Notes: generated by a model not told the origin, from the sequence alone. DNA of 64,000 nucleotides from Flammeovirga aprica JL-4 (GCF_012844305.1 NZ_JABANE010000005.1:89652-153651), one strand, 5' to 3'; positions 9,368-18,576 are shown, counted from the first letter of the stretch. Numbers and translations are program-made.

Positions 9368-9375
9368 TAGTTTTG
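9368..9375 (+). promoter_or_regulatory. Possible -7 box before the ECF sigma gene
   Basis: TAGTTTTG matches TAnnTTTG and lies 19 bases before the sigma factor ATG at 9395. I see no TTTG at the expected distance upstream, so only the -7 element is supported. Confidence 0.3.
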
Positions 9376-9394
9376 TGTTTTCAAATCTAGGACA

Positions 9395-9973
9395 ATGAGA
9401 AATAAACTAGCAACAGCAACTGACATCGAACTCTTACAGCTTCTTATTGAAGAAGAAAATCTCTCTGCTTTTGATGAAATTTATGAGCGCTACTTTGAGC
9501 GTTTGTTCCGGTACGGAAATCAAATCTTAAATAACCAACAGTTAAGTGAGGATATTATACAAGAAATTTTTGTTACTCTCTGGACAAAAAAAGATGTGCT
9601 TCAAATTACTCACCTCAATGCCTATTTACATCAAGCCGTCAAATTTCAAACGGCAAAGCATTTCCGAAAAGCCGTACTTACAGAAGAACAATTAGAGTTG
9701 GCGGAGAAAATATTTAGTCAGCAGAATACAGATGATTTAGTTATTGTCAATGAACTAACAGAAGAGGTCAATCACCTTATAGCAACATTACCTCATCGAT
9801 GTAAAGAGGTGTTTCAGATGTCGAGGTTTGAACATTTGTCTAATCAGGAAATTGCAACAAAGATGAACATCTCTATTCGCACGGTAGAAACCCATATCAG
9901 CAATGCTTTGAAATTCCTGAAAGAGAATATTACGGCCACTTCATTTTTGCTATTCTATTTTCTATTTCTTTAA
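9395..9973 (+). CDS. ECF-type RNA polymerase sigma-70 factor
   Basis: The 192-residue sigma factor has region 2 at about 22-90 (FDEIYERYFERLFRYGNQIL, then EDIIQEIFVTLW) and region 4 at about 120-175 (LPHRCKEVFQMSRFEHLSNQEIA, then SIRTVETHISNALKFLK). It belongs to the Bacteroidota ECF group that pairs with FecR anti-sigma factors. The C-terminus ends in a hydrophobic tail (TATSFLLFYFLFL) that is common in this group. The genes for FecR, SusC and SusD follow in order, so it most likely activates the SusC promoter when the SusC signalling domain reports ligand. Confidence 0.93.
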   Translation: MRNKLATATDIELLQLLIEEENLSAFDEIYERYFERLFRYGNQILNNQQLSEDIIQEIFVTLWTKKDVLQITHLNAYLHQAVKFQTAKHFRKAVLTEEQLELAEKIFSQQNTDDLVIVNELTEEVNHLIATLPHRCKEVFQMSRFEHLSNQEIATKMNISIRTVETHISNALKFLKENITATSFLLFYFLFL

Positions 9974-10014
9974 AGCTAAATAATTGGATAAAAGCAATGG
10001 AACAATAATTACGT

Positions 10015-10147
10015 GCACCATGACTGAAGTCATGGGCTAGTGTTATTGACTCCAATAACACTAAAGTGTTGTCTCCGTTACCAACCTTCAAGACTTTAGT
10101 CTTGAGTAGGTTGCCCTATCACCTGCCCATAGTTTTAACTATGGTGC
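10015..10147. repeat. REP-like element of four tandem hairpins between sigma and fecR
   Basis: In 133 bases there are four stem-loops: CCATGAC/GTCATGG (10018-10035, TGAA loop); AGTGTTATT/AATAACACT (10039-10062); CAACCT-TCAAGAC/GTCTTGA-gt-AGGTTG (10082-10113, TTTA loop); and CCATAGTT/AACTATGG (10127-10144). The outer two are inverted copies of each other, sharing GCACCAT...ATGGGC, while their inner stem bases differ in matched pairs. The ends GCACCAT and ATGGTGC form a terminal inverted repeat. This resembles REP/BIME elements mobilised by IS200-like (RAYT) transposases, but no such transposase is in the window. It could also act as an mRNA structure between sigma and fecR. Confidence 0.7.
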
Positions 10148-10292
10148 AAGAAACACTCGATTACTTTTGTCCTAGTACTTAAGATGAACAAACTATTACT
10201 TTAATAAACTGTTTGTGAATTCCCTCCAATTTTTAAAAAATCATTACGTGTGCCCTTCTCTTTTTGATACTAACAGGTGAAAACACCATAAA

Positions 10293-11249
10293 ATGAAAGA
10301 AAAAGACTTTTTAAATATCATCGATAGGTACGCTTCTGAAGAAGCAAATGAAAATGAGGTAAAACTCGTTGATCACTTTTTTGATGGAAGTCAAAATACG
10401 GCTTCAAAAGAGTGGGACAAAGAGAATACCTTGACAGCAAAGAAGAAAGTACAACATAAGATACATCAAGAAATAGGTGTAAGAAAAACAGTGCCCTTCT
10501 ATTCCAATTCTGTTTTCAAATCTGTTGCTTCAATTGTAATAGTCGGCTTATTGATGGGCTTGTATTTTTCTTTTCAACCAAAAGATATAGAACAAGTGGT
10601 TGTTCAAACTGCTGTGGGGGAACAGAAGAAGGTAATTCTGCCAGATGGATCTATCGTTCATCTCAATAATCTTAGTAGTCTTTCCTATCAAAGCGACTTT
10701 CAAACGAACAGAACATTAGTGCTAGAAGGTGAAGCGTTTTTTGATGTTCAAAGAGACACCCTACATCCTTTTAAAGTGTTCACACAAAAAACAATTACGC
10801 AGGTATTAGGAACTTCATTTAATGTGAAATCCTATCATGAAACCGTTGTAGAGGTAGTGGTAAAAACAGGAAAAGTAAATGTGAGAAGTAAAGTAAATCA
10901 GCATAATTCTATTGATCTTTTACCTCAGCAAATGACCCAGTATTATGGGGAGGAGCAACAATTAGTGAAAAGGGAAATCAAGGGAAATGAAGGCTTACAG
11001 TGGATGAATAAAGTAATTGTTTTTGATCAAACACCTATAGAAAAGGCAATTGAAGAGCTGGAAAGGTGGTACAATGTGAAGATTCAGATTGCTGACCAAG
11101 GGATCAAGAACTGTCAGTTAAACGGTCAATATAAAGTAAACAAGCTAGAGGAAATTCTCCAAGGATTAGCCTTTATGAATAATATCCAATACCAGTTTCA
11201 AAAGAACGGCGTCATTGTTTTGAAGGGTAAAGGATGTCAATCGCAATAA
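10293..11249 (+). CDS. FecR-family anti-sigma factor
   Basis: The 318-residue protein has a cytoplasmic N-terminal anti-sigma part (about 1-70), one membrane segment at about 74-93 (FKSVASIVIVGLLMGLYFSF) and a periplasmic FecR domain (about 105-215). The FecR domain contains VVQTAVGEQKKVILPDGSIV, LEGEAFFDVQRD and VLGTSFNVKSY, followed by a DUF4974-like C-terminal domain (IEKAIEELERWYNVKIQI). It holds the upstream sigma factor inactive until the plug or STN domain of SusC signals across the periplasm. Its start is 320 bases after sigma because of the inserted hairpin element. Confidence 0.93.
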   Translation: MKEKDFLNIIDRYASEEANENEVKLVDHFFDGSQNTASKEWDKENTLTAKKKVQHKIHQEIGVRKTVPFYSNSVFKSVASIVIVGLLMGLYFSFQPKDIEQVVVQTAVGEQKKVILPDGSIVHLNNLSSLSYQSDFQTNRTLVLEGEAFFDVQRDTLHPFKVFTQKTITQVLGTSFNVKSYHETVVEVVVKTGKVNVRSKVNQHNSIDLLPQQMTQYYGEEQQLVKREIKGNEGLQWMNKVIVFDQTPIEKAIEELERWYNVKIQIADQGIKNCQLNGQYKVNKLEEILQGLAFMNNIQYQFQKNGVIVLKGKGCQSQ

Positions 11250-11256
11250 ATAAAAA

Positions 11257-11283
11257 ACCCGACACTGTTGGCGCAGGACGGGT
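11257..11283 (+). promoter_or_regulatory. Short hairpin in the SusC leader, flanked by a 10-bp direct repeat
   Basis: ACCCG and CGGGT pair over 5 bp around a 17-base loop between fecR and susC. TCAATCGCAA occurs twice, at 11237-11246 and 11290-11299, on either side. There is no T-run, so it is not a classical terminator. It may be a leader structure or regulator site for susC. Confidence 0.3.
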
Positions 11284-11312
11284 GATAAATCAATCGCAAA
11301 ATTAATTTATTT

Positions 11313-14300
11313 ATGAGTACAAATGTAAACAAATTGTTGATGAAACTATCAACAAAACGGCTTATTTATGCCTTAATTTTTATGAGCGTAATGGGATTCT
11401 ATTCTCCTGCTCAAGCTTATCATTTTGAAAATACACAAACCACAATACCTTTAGAGGTGGAAGGCATCACATTGCATGGTTTATTTAAAGCAATAGAAGG
11501 TAAAACGGATTTGGTCTTTATGTATGATCAATCTGTAGAAAACAATACAACCTTATTTAATTTTTCATCATCAGACATTTCTGTAACTGAGATTCTAGAG
11601 CAAGTCACTCAAAAAACGGGATATACATTTAAGGTCATCAATCAAACGGTATATGTAAAACAGCCAATTGATGCTTCAAATACTTCACAGGGTAATAAAA
11701 AAGTTCAACAAGAGGATAGAATCATTGAAGGGCAGGTGATTGATCAGGAGACAAAAGAACCTCTGATTGGTGCCTCGGTTTACATCAAAAATACGACCAA
11801 GGGAGTGGTAACCGATTTTAATGGAAACTTTAGAATCAAGGTTCAAGGTCAAGTGACTACTTTGGTTTGTTCATTTATTAGTTATAAAAAACAGGAAATC
11901 TCTATTGAAGGGAAAAATAAAATTACCATTGCTTTACAACTAGATTCGAAAGCATTACAAGAAGTAGTAGTTGTAGGTTATGGAACGCAAGAAGCCAAAG
12001 ATGTGACTGGTGCTGTTGGAATGGTGAAGGAAGAGGATTTTAACCAAGGAATGATTAATTCTCCAGAACAACTTTTACAAGGAAAAATGGCAGGTGTTAA
12101 TGTTGTAGCATCGAGTGGAGAGCCAGGAGCGGCAATGAATATTGTGATCCGTGGAGCAAGCTCAATCAGAAGTGGAAACTCTCCACTTTATGTAATCGAT
12201 GGAATGCCATTGGACAATTCTGATGTTTCACCTGAAGGAGCAGATATGGGTGTGGGAAGCTCACAAGCAAAGAATCCTTTGAATTTTTTAAACCCTAATG
12301 ATATCGCTTCGATCAATATTCTTAAGGATGCTTCTGCGACAGCAATTTATGGTGCGAGAGGTTCTAATGGTGTTATTTTAATTACAACTAAAAAAGGAAA
12401 AGAGGGGAAAGGAACTTTGAGTTATGCTGGATCTGCAGGTCTTTCGACTTTGTCTAAGAGAGTTGATGTTTTAGAAACTCCTGCTTTCATTACTGCGACA
12501 GATAGAATAGCAGAAGAAAATGGGACGGAGAACAATTACATCTATGATAGAAATGTAAACACAGATTGGCAAAAAGAAATGACAAGAACGGCCAAGACCC
12601 AAAACCATAATCTTTCGTTTTCAGGTGGAAAAGATCAATCTTCTTACCTTGCTTCTATCAACTATTTTGATCAGGAAGGTATCATGAAGCAGAGTCAGCA
12701 AATTCGATTTTCAGGAAGAATTAATGTTACTCAAAACTTCTTTGAAGATCGATTGAAACTGGGGGCTAATTTAACAGCAAGTCAAGTAGAAGACTCGGGT
12801 ATTCCAAGAAGTAACGGTGCAGGATCTGGAGGAGAATTAATCACTAATATGCTAAAGTCTAATCCTACTTACCCTACGCATGATGAAAATGGAGAATTGT
12901 TTGTATTCCCTTCGGGTGTCAATCCTTATGCCTTCTTAGAGTTATACCAAGACTACACAAAAACAAACCGTATCATTGGAAACTTTAATGCTGAAATTCA
13001 ATTATTAAAAGGATTGAGTTACAAATTGAATACAGGTGTTGACAATGCTACTTCCAATAGAAATCTGCAGATTGATCCTAATAATATTGAATTCTTTAGC
13101 CCTGATGGACGTGCGACAATTCTTAATGTAGAGAGTGAAAATAGATTGATAGAGAACTATTTTAACTATCAATTAAAAACAGGCAGACACAATATGAAAT
13201 TTCTATTGGGTCATTCTTATCAGAGATTTTACAGGAGAACTTATGGCTTTACGGTCAATAACTTAACGACTACTGAAGTAGACGCGATTAATAATCCAAG
13301 TATCGGTTCTGATTTGACTTCAACTCCACCAACAGGTAGTGCTCAGGTCAATGAACTACAGTCATTCTTCGGAAGAGTGAATTATACTTTCAATGAAAAA
13401 TACATCTTTACAGCATCATTAAGAGCGGATGGTTCTTCGAAGTTTGGAGATAATAACAAGTATGGTATTTTCCCTTCTTTTGCAGCTGCTTGGCGATTAA
13501 GTGAGGAGCCATTTATTCAGAACTTAGGCGTATTTTCAAATCTCAAATTAAGAGCTAGCTGGGGACAGACGGGTAATCAGGAAATTCCAAATAAAATCAC
13601 TCAAGCTTCTTATTCAACAAGCGTATCTAATGGTTATTGGTTGAATGAAGGTGGTGAAATTACGAATGGAATAACATTGGCTCGTACTGCAAATCCAGAT
13701 ATCAAATGGGAGGTAAATACACAGGCAAATATTGGTGTTGACTTTGAACTTTTCCAAGGGAAATTGTATGGTACTTTCGATTATTTCAACAAAAAAACAA
13801 CGGATTTACTATTAAAAATGACCTCTCAAGATCCATCACCTTCGCCTTACGTTTGGAAAAATGTTGATGGTACGATTACGAATAAAGGTTTCGAATTTTC
13901 ATTAGGAGGTCATGTTATCACTAGAGGGAATTTTAATTGGAATGTAGATGCTAATGTGACTCGCATTCAAAACGAAATCAATAAACTGCCTTTAACATTA
14001 ATTTCTACAGGTTCATTGTCAGGTCCTGGTTTATCAGGTGCACAAGTCAATGCTTATGCAAATGGACAACCTATTGGCGCTTTTTACTTGCTAGAACATC
14101 TTGGGTTTGATGAAGAAGGTAAAAATATCTTCAATGATGTAGATGGAGATGGTACTATAACTAATAATGATAGAGTCTTTGCAGGCAGTGCACTTCCAAA
14201 TTATACATTAGGTCTTACGAATAATCTATCTTATAAGAATGTTGACCTGTCCTTTTCTTTAAATGGAAGTATCGGAAACAAGGTGTATAATAATACAGCA

Positions 14301-14663
14301 AATGCTTATTTCTCTATCCCTTCATTAACCAATGGCAATAACATTACGAATGCCATTGCCAGTACCAATGAAAGCAGTCAAAACGTTCCTCAGCCATCTA
14401 CCTATTACTTGGAAGATGCAAATTTCTTAAGATTAAACTACCTCACAATTGGTTATAAGTTTAATACAAGTAAGTGGAACAACGTAAGTAATCTTCGTAT
14501 TTATGCTACTGGTCAAAACTTGTTGACCATCACCAATTATTCAGGATTTGACCCTGAGGTAAACACTGATAAATCATCAGATGGAAACCTTTCATACGGT
14601 ATTGATTATGCCAACTACCCAAGAGCGAGAACTTTTATTTTGGGTGTCAATGTATCTTTCTAA
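11313..14663 (+). CDS. SusC/RagA-family TonB-dependent outer-membrane transporter with STN domain
   Basis: The 1116-residue protein has a signal peptide (about 1-35, ending SPAQA), an STN signalling domain at about 45-117, a carboxypeptidase-D-like domain at about 137-211 (IEGQVIDQETKEPLIGASVY), a plug from about 215 (VVVVGYGTQEAKDVTGAV, then VIRGASSIRSGNSPLYVIDG) and a C-terminal beta barrel ending in aromatic FILGVNVSF. It imports its ligand with the SusD lid using TonB energy. The STN domain ties it to the FecR/sigma pair just upstream, as in FecA-type signalling. The substrate is not evident from the transporter. Confidence 0.95.
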   Translation: MSTNVNKLLMKLSTKRLIYALIFMSVMGFYSPAQAYHFENTQTTIPLEVEGITLHGLFKAIEGKTDLVFMYDQSVENNTTLFNFSSSDISVTEILEQVTQKTGYTFKVINQTVYVKQPIDASNTSQGNKKVQQEDRIIEGQVIDQETKEPLIGASVYIKNTTKGVVTDFNGNFRIKVQGQVTTLVCSFISYKKQEISIEGKNKITIALQLDSKALQEVVVVGYGTQEAKDVTGAVGMVKEEDFNQGMINSPEQLLQGKMAGVNVVASSGEPGAAMNIVIRGASSIRSGNSPLYVIDGMPLDNSDVSPEGADMGVGSSQAKNPLNFLNPNDIASINILKDASATAIYGARGSNGVILITTKKGKEGKGTLSYAGSAGLSTLSKRVDVLETPAFITATDRIAEENGTENNYIYDRNVNTDWQKEMTRTAKTQNHNLSFSGGKDQSSYLASINYFDQEGIMKQSQQIRFSGRINVTQNFFEDRLKLGANLTASQVEDSGIPRSNGAGSGGELITNMLKSNPTYPTHDENGELFVFPSGVNPYAFLELYQDYTKTNRIIGNFNAEIQLLKGLSYKLNTGVDNATSNRNLQIDPNNIEFFSPDGRATILNVESENRLIENYFNYQLKTGRHNMKFLLGHSYQRFYRRTYGFTVNNLTTTEVDAINNPSIGSDLTSTPPTGSAQVNELQSFFGRVNYTFNEKYIFTASLRADGSSKFGDNNKYGIFPSFAAAWRLSEEPFIQNLGVFSNLKLRASWGQTGNQEIPNKITQASYSTSVSNGYWLNEGGEITNGITLARTANPDIKWEVNTQANIGVDFELFQGKLYGTFDYFNKKTTDLLLKMTSQDPSPSPYVWKNVDGTITNKGFEFSLGGHVITRGNFNWNVDANVTRIQNEINKLPLTLISTGSLSGPGLSGAQVNAYANGQPIGAFYLLEHLGFDEEGKNIFNDVDGDGTITNNDRVFAGSALPNYTLGLTNNLSYKNVDLSFSLNGSIGNKVYNNTANAYFSIPSLTNGNNITNAIASTNESSQNVPQPSTYYLEDANFLRLNYLTIGYKFNTSKWNNVSNLRIYATGQNLLTITNYSGFDPEVNTDKSSDGNLSYGIDYANYPRARTFILGVNVSF

Positions 14664-14676
14664 ATCTAATAACATC

Positions 14677-16296
14677 ATGAAATCTCTTATCAAAGTATCT
14701 TATATATTTTTAGCTTCTGTAATGGTCGGTTGTACAGACCTGAAAGAAGAAATTCTGGATGAAACGCTGAACAAAGATCTTATTACATCAAGTGAAGCAG
14801 CAGAAAGTGTTACAGCTGCAGCTTATGCTCGTTTACGTTCCACTTTTACGCACAATGCCAAAGTATTTGGTCTACAAGAAATCACAACAGATGAAGCCAT
14901 CTGCCCCACAAGAGGAACAGACTGGGATGACAATGGTCTTTACAGAGAATTGCATACTCACTCATGGACAGCCAATAATGGAGCTATCCGTAATACTTGG
15001 AATGAACTAAACCAAGGTGTGGCAAAGTCGATGATTGCAATAAAAACAATGCAAGATATGGAGGGCAATTTTGATCAAAAAATTGCTGAAACTACGGTCT
15101 TAAAAGCATTTTATATGATGCATTTATTGGATTTATATGGTCAGGTGCCAACAAGAGATGTTGAAACTTTGAAGTTCAATGAAGACCCTTTGGTGTTGAA
15201 AGGTGAAGAAGCAGTTCAATATATAGAGGAAGACCTATTGAGTACTATCGATCATTTAGGAACAAAAGAAGAAGTAGGCAGTTCAAGAATCACAAAAGAA
15301 GTGGCTCAAGCTTTATTATCACGTTTATATCTCAATATAGCTGTATATACTGATCCGTATGCTCCTTCTTACAAATTCAAATCTGAAGATTTAACGAAAG
15401 TAATTCAACATTCAACAGAAGTAATTAACTCTTCAAGCTATCAATTAGAAACTGCTGATTACTTCTCTATTTTCGATACGGATAATCATGGACATAGCGA
15501 AATGATTTTTGCTGTGGATCAGCGTTTGGAATACAACTTAGGAGACAACCGTTTTGCTGTAGTAAGTTTAGCAAGGTCACAAAAGCCAACACCAACTAGA
15601 AGAGGGTGGAATGGATATGCAACATTGCCTGAATTTGTAGATACTTGGGATGTAACAGATCCTCGATTCTCAAAAGTGAACTTCGCACAAGAAGAGGGTA
15701 CTTTAGCTCCAGAGCTCTACGAGTTGAATAGAGGTTTTATGTCGGGACAACAGTATGGCCCTGTATTAAATGAGGATCAAAGTGATTTTGAAAAAGATAC
15801 ATCCGGTCAATTAATCATTACAGCACTGATGAATGATAGAGACGGACTACCAACAGATTTTACAAAAGAAGTAAAACTATTTGATAATCAATCTTCAGGG
15901 ATTCGTGTAGCAAAATATCAATTTGATATCAATGGTTCCTCAAATAGTCGTGGTCAAGTAGATATTCCATTGATAAGACTAGGAGATGTTTACTTGATGA
16001 GAGCTGAAGCAAAATTCAGAAATAATGATGTGTCAGGTGCACTTTCTGATATCAATACTTTAAGAACAGCAAGGGGAGCCAAACCATTAACTTCTCTAAC
16101 TGAAGAAGCACTTTTTAATGAAAGAGGTTTTGAGCTGTATTGGGAAATGCAGAGAAGAACAGATATGATTCGTTTTGGGAAGTTTGAGGATAAGTGGACT
16201 GAAAAAAGCAGTTCAGATCCTAATAAAAGGGTTTTCCCTCTTCCTCAAACGGCATTAGATGCCAATCTTAATTTAGTACAAAATCAAGGTTACTAA
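14677..16296 (+). CDS. SusD/RagB-family nutrient-binding outer-membrane lipoprotein
   Basis: The 539-residue lipoprotein has a short signal with lipobox ending VMVGC (Cys19). The TPR-like SusD fold is recognisable from AYARLRSTFTHNAKVF, TLKAFYMMHLLDLYGQVP-like text around residues 135-150, RLYLNIAVYTDPYAPSY, and the C-terminal IPLIRLGDVYLMRAEAKFR and FELYWEMQRRTDMIRFGKF. It caps SusC and captures the ligand. The ATG at 14677, 13 bases after the susC stop, is chosen because the longer frame from 14581 runs back into susC and lacks the signal peptide. Confidence 0.94.
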   Translation: MKSLIKVSYIFLASVMVGCTDLKEEILDETLNKDLITSSEAAESVTAAAYARLRSTFTHNAKVFGLQEITTDEAICPTRGTDWDDNGLYRELHTHSWTANNGAIRNTWNELNQGVAKSMIAIKTMQDMEGNFDQKIAETTVLKAFYMMHLLDLYGQVPTRDVETLKFNEDPLVLKGEEAVQYIEEDLLSTIDHLGTKEEVGSSRITKEVAQALLSRLYLNIAVYTDPYAPSYKFKSEDLTKVIQHSTEVINSSSYQLETADYFSIFDTDNHGHSEMIFAVDQRLEYNLGDNRFAVVSLARSQKPTPTRRGWNGYATLPEFVDTWDVTDPRFSKVNFAQEEGTLAPELYELNRGFMSGQQYGPVLNEDQSDFEKDTSGQLIITALMNDRDGLPTDFTKEVKLFDNQSSGIRVAKYQFDINGSSNSRGQVDIPLIRLGDVYLMRAEAKFRNNDVSGALSDINTLRTARGAKPLTSLTEEALFNERGFELYWEMQRRTDMIRFGKFEDKWTEKSSSDPNKRVFPLPQTALDANLNLVQNQGY

Positions 16297-16396
16297 ACTT
16301 TTTCTAATCAATTCATAGGGGTATTCTTGATGTCATTAAGAGATAAAAAAAAACAGCTATTGACGATGGCATTGAGTAATACTTCCTTTTCTTACT

Positions 16397-17326
16397 ATGA
16401 AATACGCTATCAACAGGCGCACTTTTTTAAGACTTTCAGCAACTACATTATCTGCTGTTCCTTTTCTTAGTTTTAGCAATATTATTTCCGAAAAACCATT
16501 GTTGCAATTCGGGATGATGACGGACTCTCATTACGCTGACTGCCCTTCAAGAGGAATACGTTTTTTTCAAGAGTCAAAAGCAAAAATGAAAGAGTGTGTT
16601 GACTTAATGAATCAACGAAAGGTAGATTTTATGATTCATTTGGGTGATTTGAAAGACGAATCCAAACCTGCTATTGAATCTGAAACGCTTCAATATTTGA
16701 AAGACATTGAAAGTGTTTATGCTGCATTTTCGGGTCCGAGATTCCACGCTATCGGCAATCACGATTTGGACAGTATAAGCAAAAAACAATTCCTTGATCA
16801 TATTGAAAATACAGGAATCCCAAAGGATAAAAGTTATTACTCTTTTGATCAAAATGGTTGTCACTTCGTTGTTTTGGATGCCAATTATCTCAAAGATGGA
16901 ACAGATCATGGCAACAACAATTTTCATTGGGAAGACACACAGTTACCACCTGAAGAGCTTCAATGGTTAAAGGAAGATCTTAATAAAACCACTTTTCCCA
17001 CTTTCGTTTTTTTACATCATACGCTTTATGATGTGGGGGAAAAAGGAAAAAAATATCATGTTACCGATGCGGACCAAATCAGAAATATATTGGAAAAATC
17101 AGGTAAAGTGATGGCTGTTTTTCAAGGGCATTATCATCGAGAACAATATCAAAAAATAAATGGTATTCATTACTATGTCCTTAAGGCGATGGTAGATTAT
17201 TCAGGGAAAGAGAATAACAGTTATGCGATTGTGAAGCTGTATAAAAATGGCGTATTGGAGATAGAAGGATTTCGTAGAGCAATAAGTAAATCTTTACACT
17301 TCAATTTAATTAAAAATGAAAACTAG
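16397..17326 (+). CDS. Tat-exported calcineurin-like metallophosphoesterase
   Basis: The 309-residue protein opens with a Tat signal containing NRRTFLRLS (Arg7-Arg8) and a hydrophobic stretch. The metallophosphoesterase motifs follow in order: TDSHYAD (Asp43, His45), HLGDLKDE (Asp84), GNHD (120-123), FLHH (207-208) and GHYH (244-247). These bind a two-metal centre that cleaves phosphomono- or diesters. It acts in the periplasm or outside. It is placed 100 bases after susD and overlaps the next gene by 11 bases, so it is part of the same uptake locus and probably removes phosphate from the imported ligand. Substrate identity is inference. Confidence 0.88.
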   Translation: MKYAINRRTFLRLSATTLSAVPFLSFSNIISEKPLLQFGMMTDSHYADCPSRGIRFFQESKAKMKECVDLMNQRKVDFMIHLGDLKDESKPAIESETLQYLKDIESVYAAFSGPRFHAIGNHDLDSISKKQFLDHIENTGIPKDKSYYSFDQNGCHFVVLDANYLKDGTDHGNNNFHWEDTQLPPEELQWLKEDLNKTTFPTFVFLHHTLYDVGEKGKKYHVTDADQIRNILEKSGKVMAVFQGHYHREQYQKINGIHYYVLKAMVDYSGKENNSYAIVKLYKNGVLEIEGFRRAISKSLHFNLIKNEN

Positions 17327-18566
17327 AAACTATTTTTTATGGATGTTATTCCTATGTATGTTGCTTTTTTATGGTTGCAACAACAACAGCGAAATTCATC
17401 AAATGCAGACGGCTCATCTCCATCAAAACAAAGTAATTGTTGATGAAGGGAAAGCAATTGCAGACTTCTACTTTTACAGTGATCAGGTTGCTGTTTCCGA
17501 AGAAGGAGAGGTAAAAGGAAAAGGAGATGTTCTTTCGTTCAGAGTACACAATTGGTCAGAAAGTATGTTGGGTCGTCAACTTAAAGTGGCGGAAATGGGG
17601 AATGTAATTTTGAGTAATTCCACAGGAGATTTAGAATCATTCATGGCAGGTTATTTATTGATTACTAAAAATGAAGATACTTATAATGTCACCTATTCAA
17701 TCCAAAACCCTAATAAGAATTGGTCAGGGCAAGCAGAAATAACGTCTTGGATTAATAAAGCTTCAAGTAATCATAGAGCCATTAATACGGCATGTGGCAC
17801 TTGCACAGACACGTATAATGAAGTACTCAATCCTTCTACAAGTTTGCAAGTAGCGGAGATGTTTGCACCCAGACTTTATTTTGATAAAGCAGCCAAAACC
17901 TTTCCGTCCACTGGTCAGAAAATTTTTGATATCTCAAAAAATAAAGATTGTGGACAGCAATTATCTCTCAGTTCAGGAATTGACAAATCAGGAAGTATTG
18001 CTGAAGCTGAAACTTACTTTCAAATCACCAACTGTCCAGAAGATGACCGCAGATTGTTTATCACTTATTGGTGGACTTACATTCGACAAGACAATTGCTT
18101 TTTCAATGCTGGAGGTCATGATTATGATTGGGAAAGAATTGTGGTGCAAGTCAACAAAGATACATGGACAGCCACAACGGTGACTTATTATCAGCATGCT
18201 GGTTGGTATACTCATAAGCTGACTCAAAATAGAGCAACTGTTTATATCGGCAAAATTGGTCATGGTGCTTATCATAATTCCGGAGGAAGTGGCGGATGCT
18301 GTTATTGGGCCGACTACAGAAACCCTGGACCACTTTGGGAAACATGGAAAAGCCCCATTAAGGAACTTCGCTGTGATGGTGAAAATTGGATGGCTTTTGA
18401 TGGTAAATGGGGCAGCCCGGCTCAAGGACCGTTGTATAGAGATAGAAATTACTGTGATCTTGACCCTTGTAAAGGATCTACAGTCTTAGGTTGTACAACA
18501 AGTGGTTGTGCTCGTAGTGAATATACTTCTACGAATTTGGGAGGCATTGATTACGGTTTCAATTAA
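17316..18566 (+). CDS. Lipoprotein with Vps62/NPP1-like HxxDWE domain
   Basis: The 416-residue lipoprotein has a lipobox ending FYGC (Cys21). A C-terminal domain of about 250 residues starts at AEMFAPRLYFDKAAKTFPS and has HDYDWERIVVQV (His268, Asp271, Trp272, Glu273), VTYYQHAGWY and KIGHGAYHNSGG, and ends WMAFDGKWGSPAQGPLYRD. This order resembles the Vps62-related and NPP1 families, where a GHxxDWE motif holds a metal. NPP1 proteins bind membrane sphingolipids; Vps62-like proteins have no settled role. It is cysteine-rich (about 12 Cys in the domain). It overlaps the phosphoesterase gene by 11 bases, suggesting coupled translation. Confidence 0.6.
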   Translation: MKTRNYFLWMLFLCMLLFYGCNNNSEIHQMQTAHLHQNKVIVDEGKAIADFYFYSDQVAVSEEGEVKGKGDVLSFRVHNWSESMLGRQLKVAEMGNVILSNSTGDLESFMAGYLLITKNEDTYNVTYSIQNPNKNWSGQAEITSWINKASSNHRAINTACGTCTDTYNEVLNPSTSLQVAEMFAPRLYFDKAAKTFPSTGQKIFDISKNKDCGQQLSLSSGIDKSGSIAEAETYFQITNCPEDDRRLFITYWWTYIRQDNCFFNAGGHDYDWERIVVQVNKDTWTATTVTYYQHAGWYTHKLTQNRATVYIGKIGHGAYHNSGGSGGCCYWADYRNPGPLWETWKSPIKELRCDGENWMAFDGKWGSPAQGPLYRDRNYCDLDPCKGSTVLGCTTSGCARSEYTSTNLGGIDYGFN

Positions 18567-18576
18567 ATAGAGAAAG

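Noticed and set aside
14581..14676. Longer N-terminus for SusD
   Set aside because: It would overlap the susC 3' end by 83 bases and hide the lipoprotein signal that begins at 14677.
16330..16480. Small open frame between susD and the phosphoesterase gene
   Set aside because: It overlaps the phosphoesterase start in another frame and has no recognisable features.
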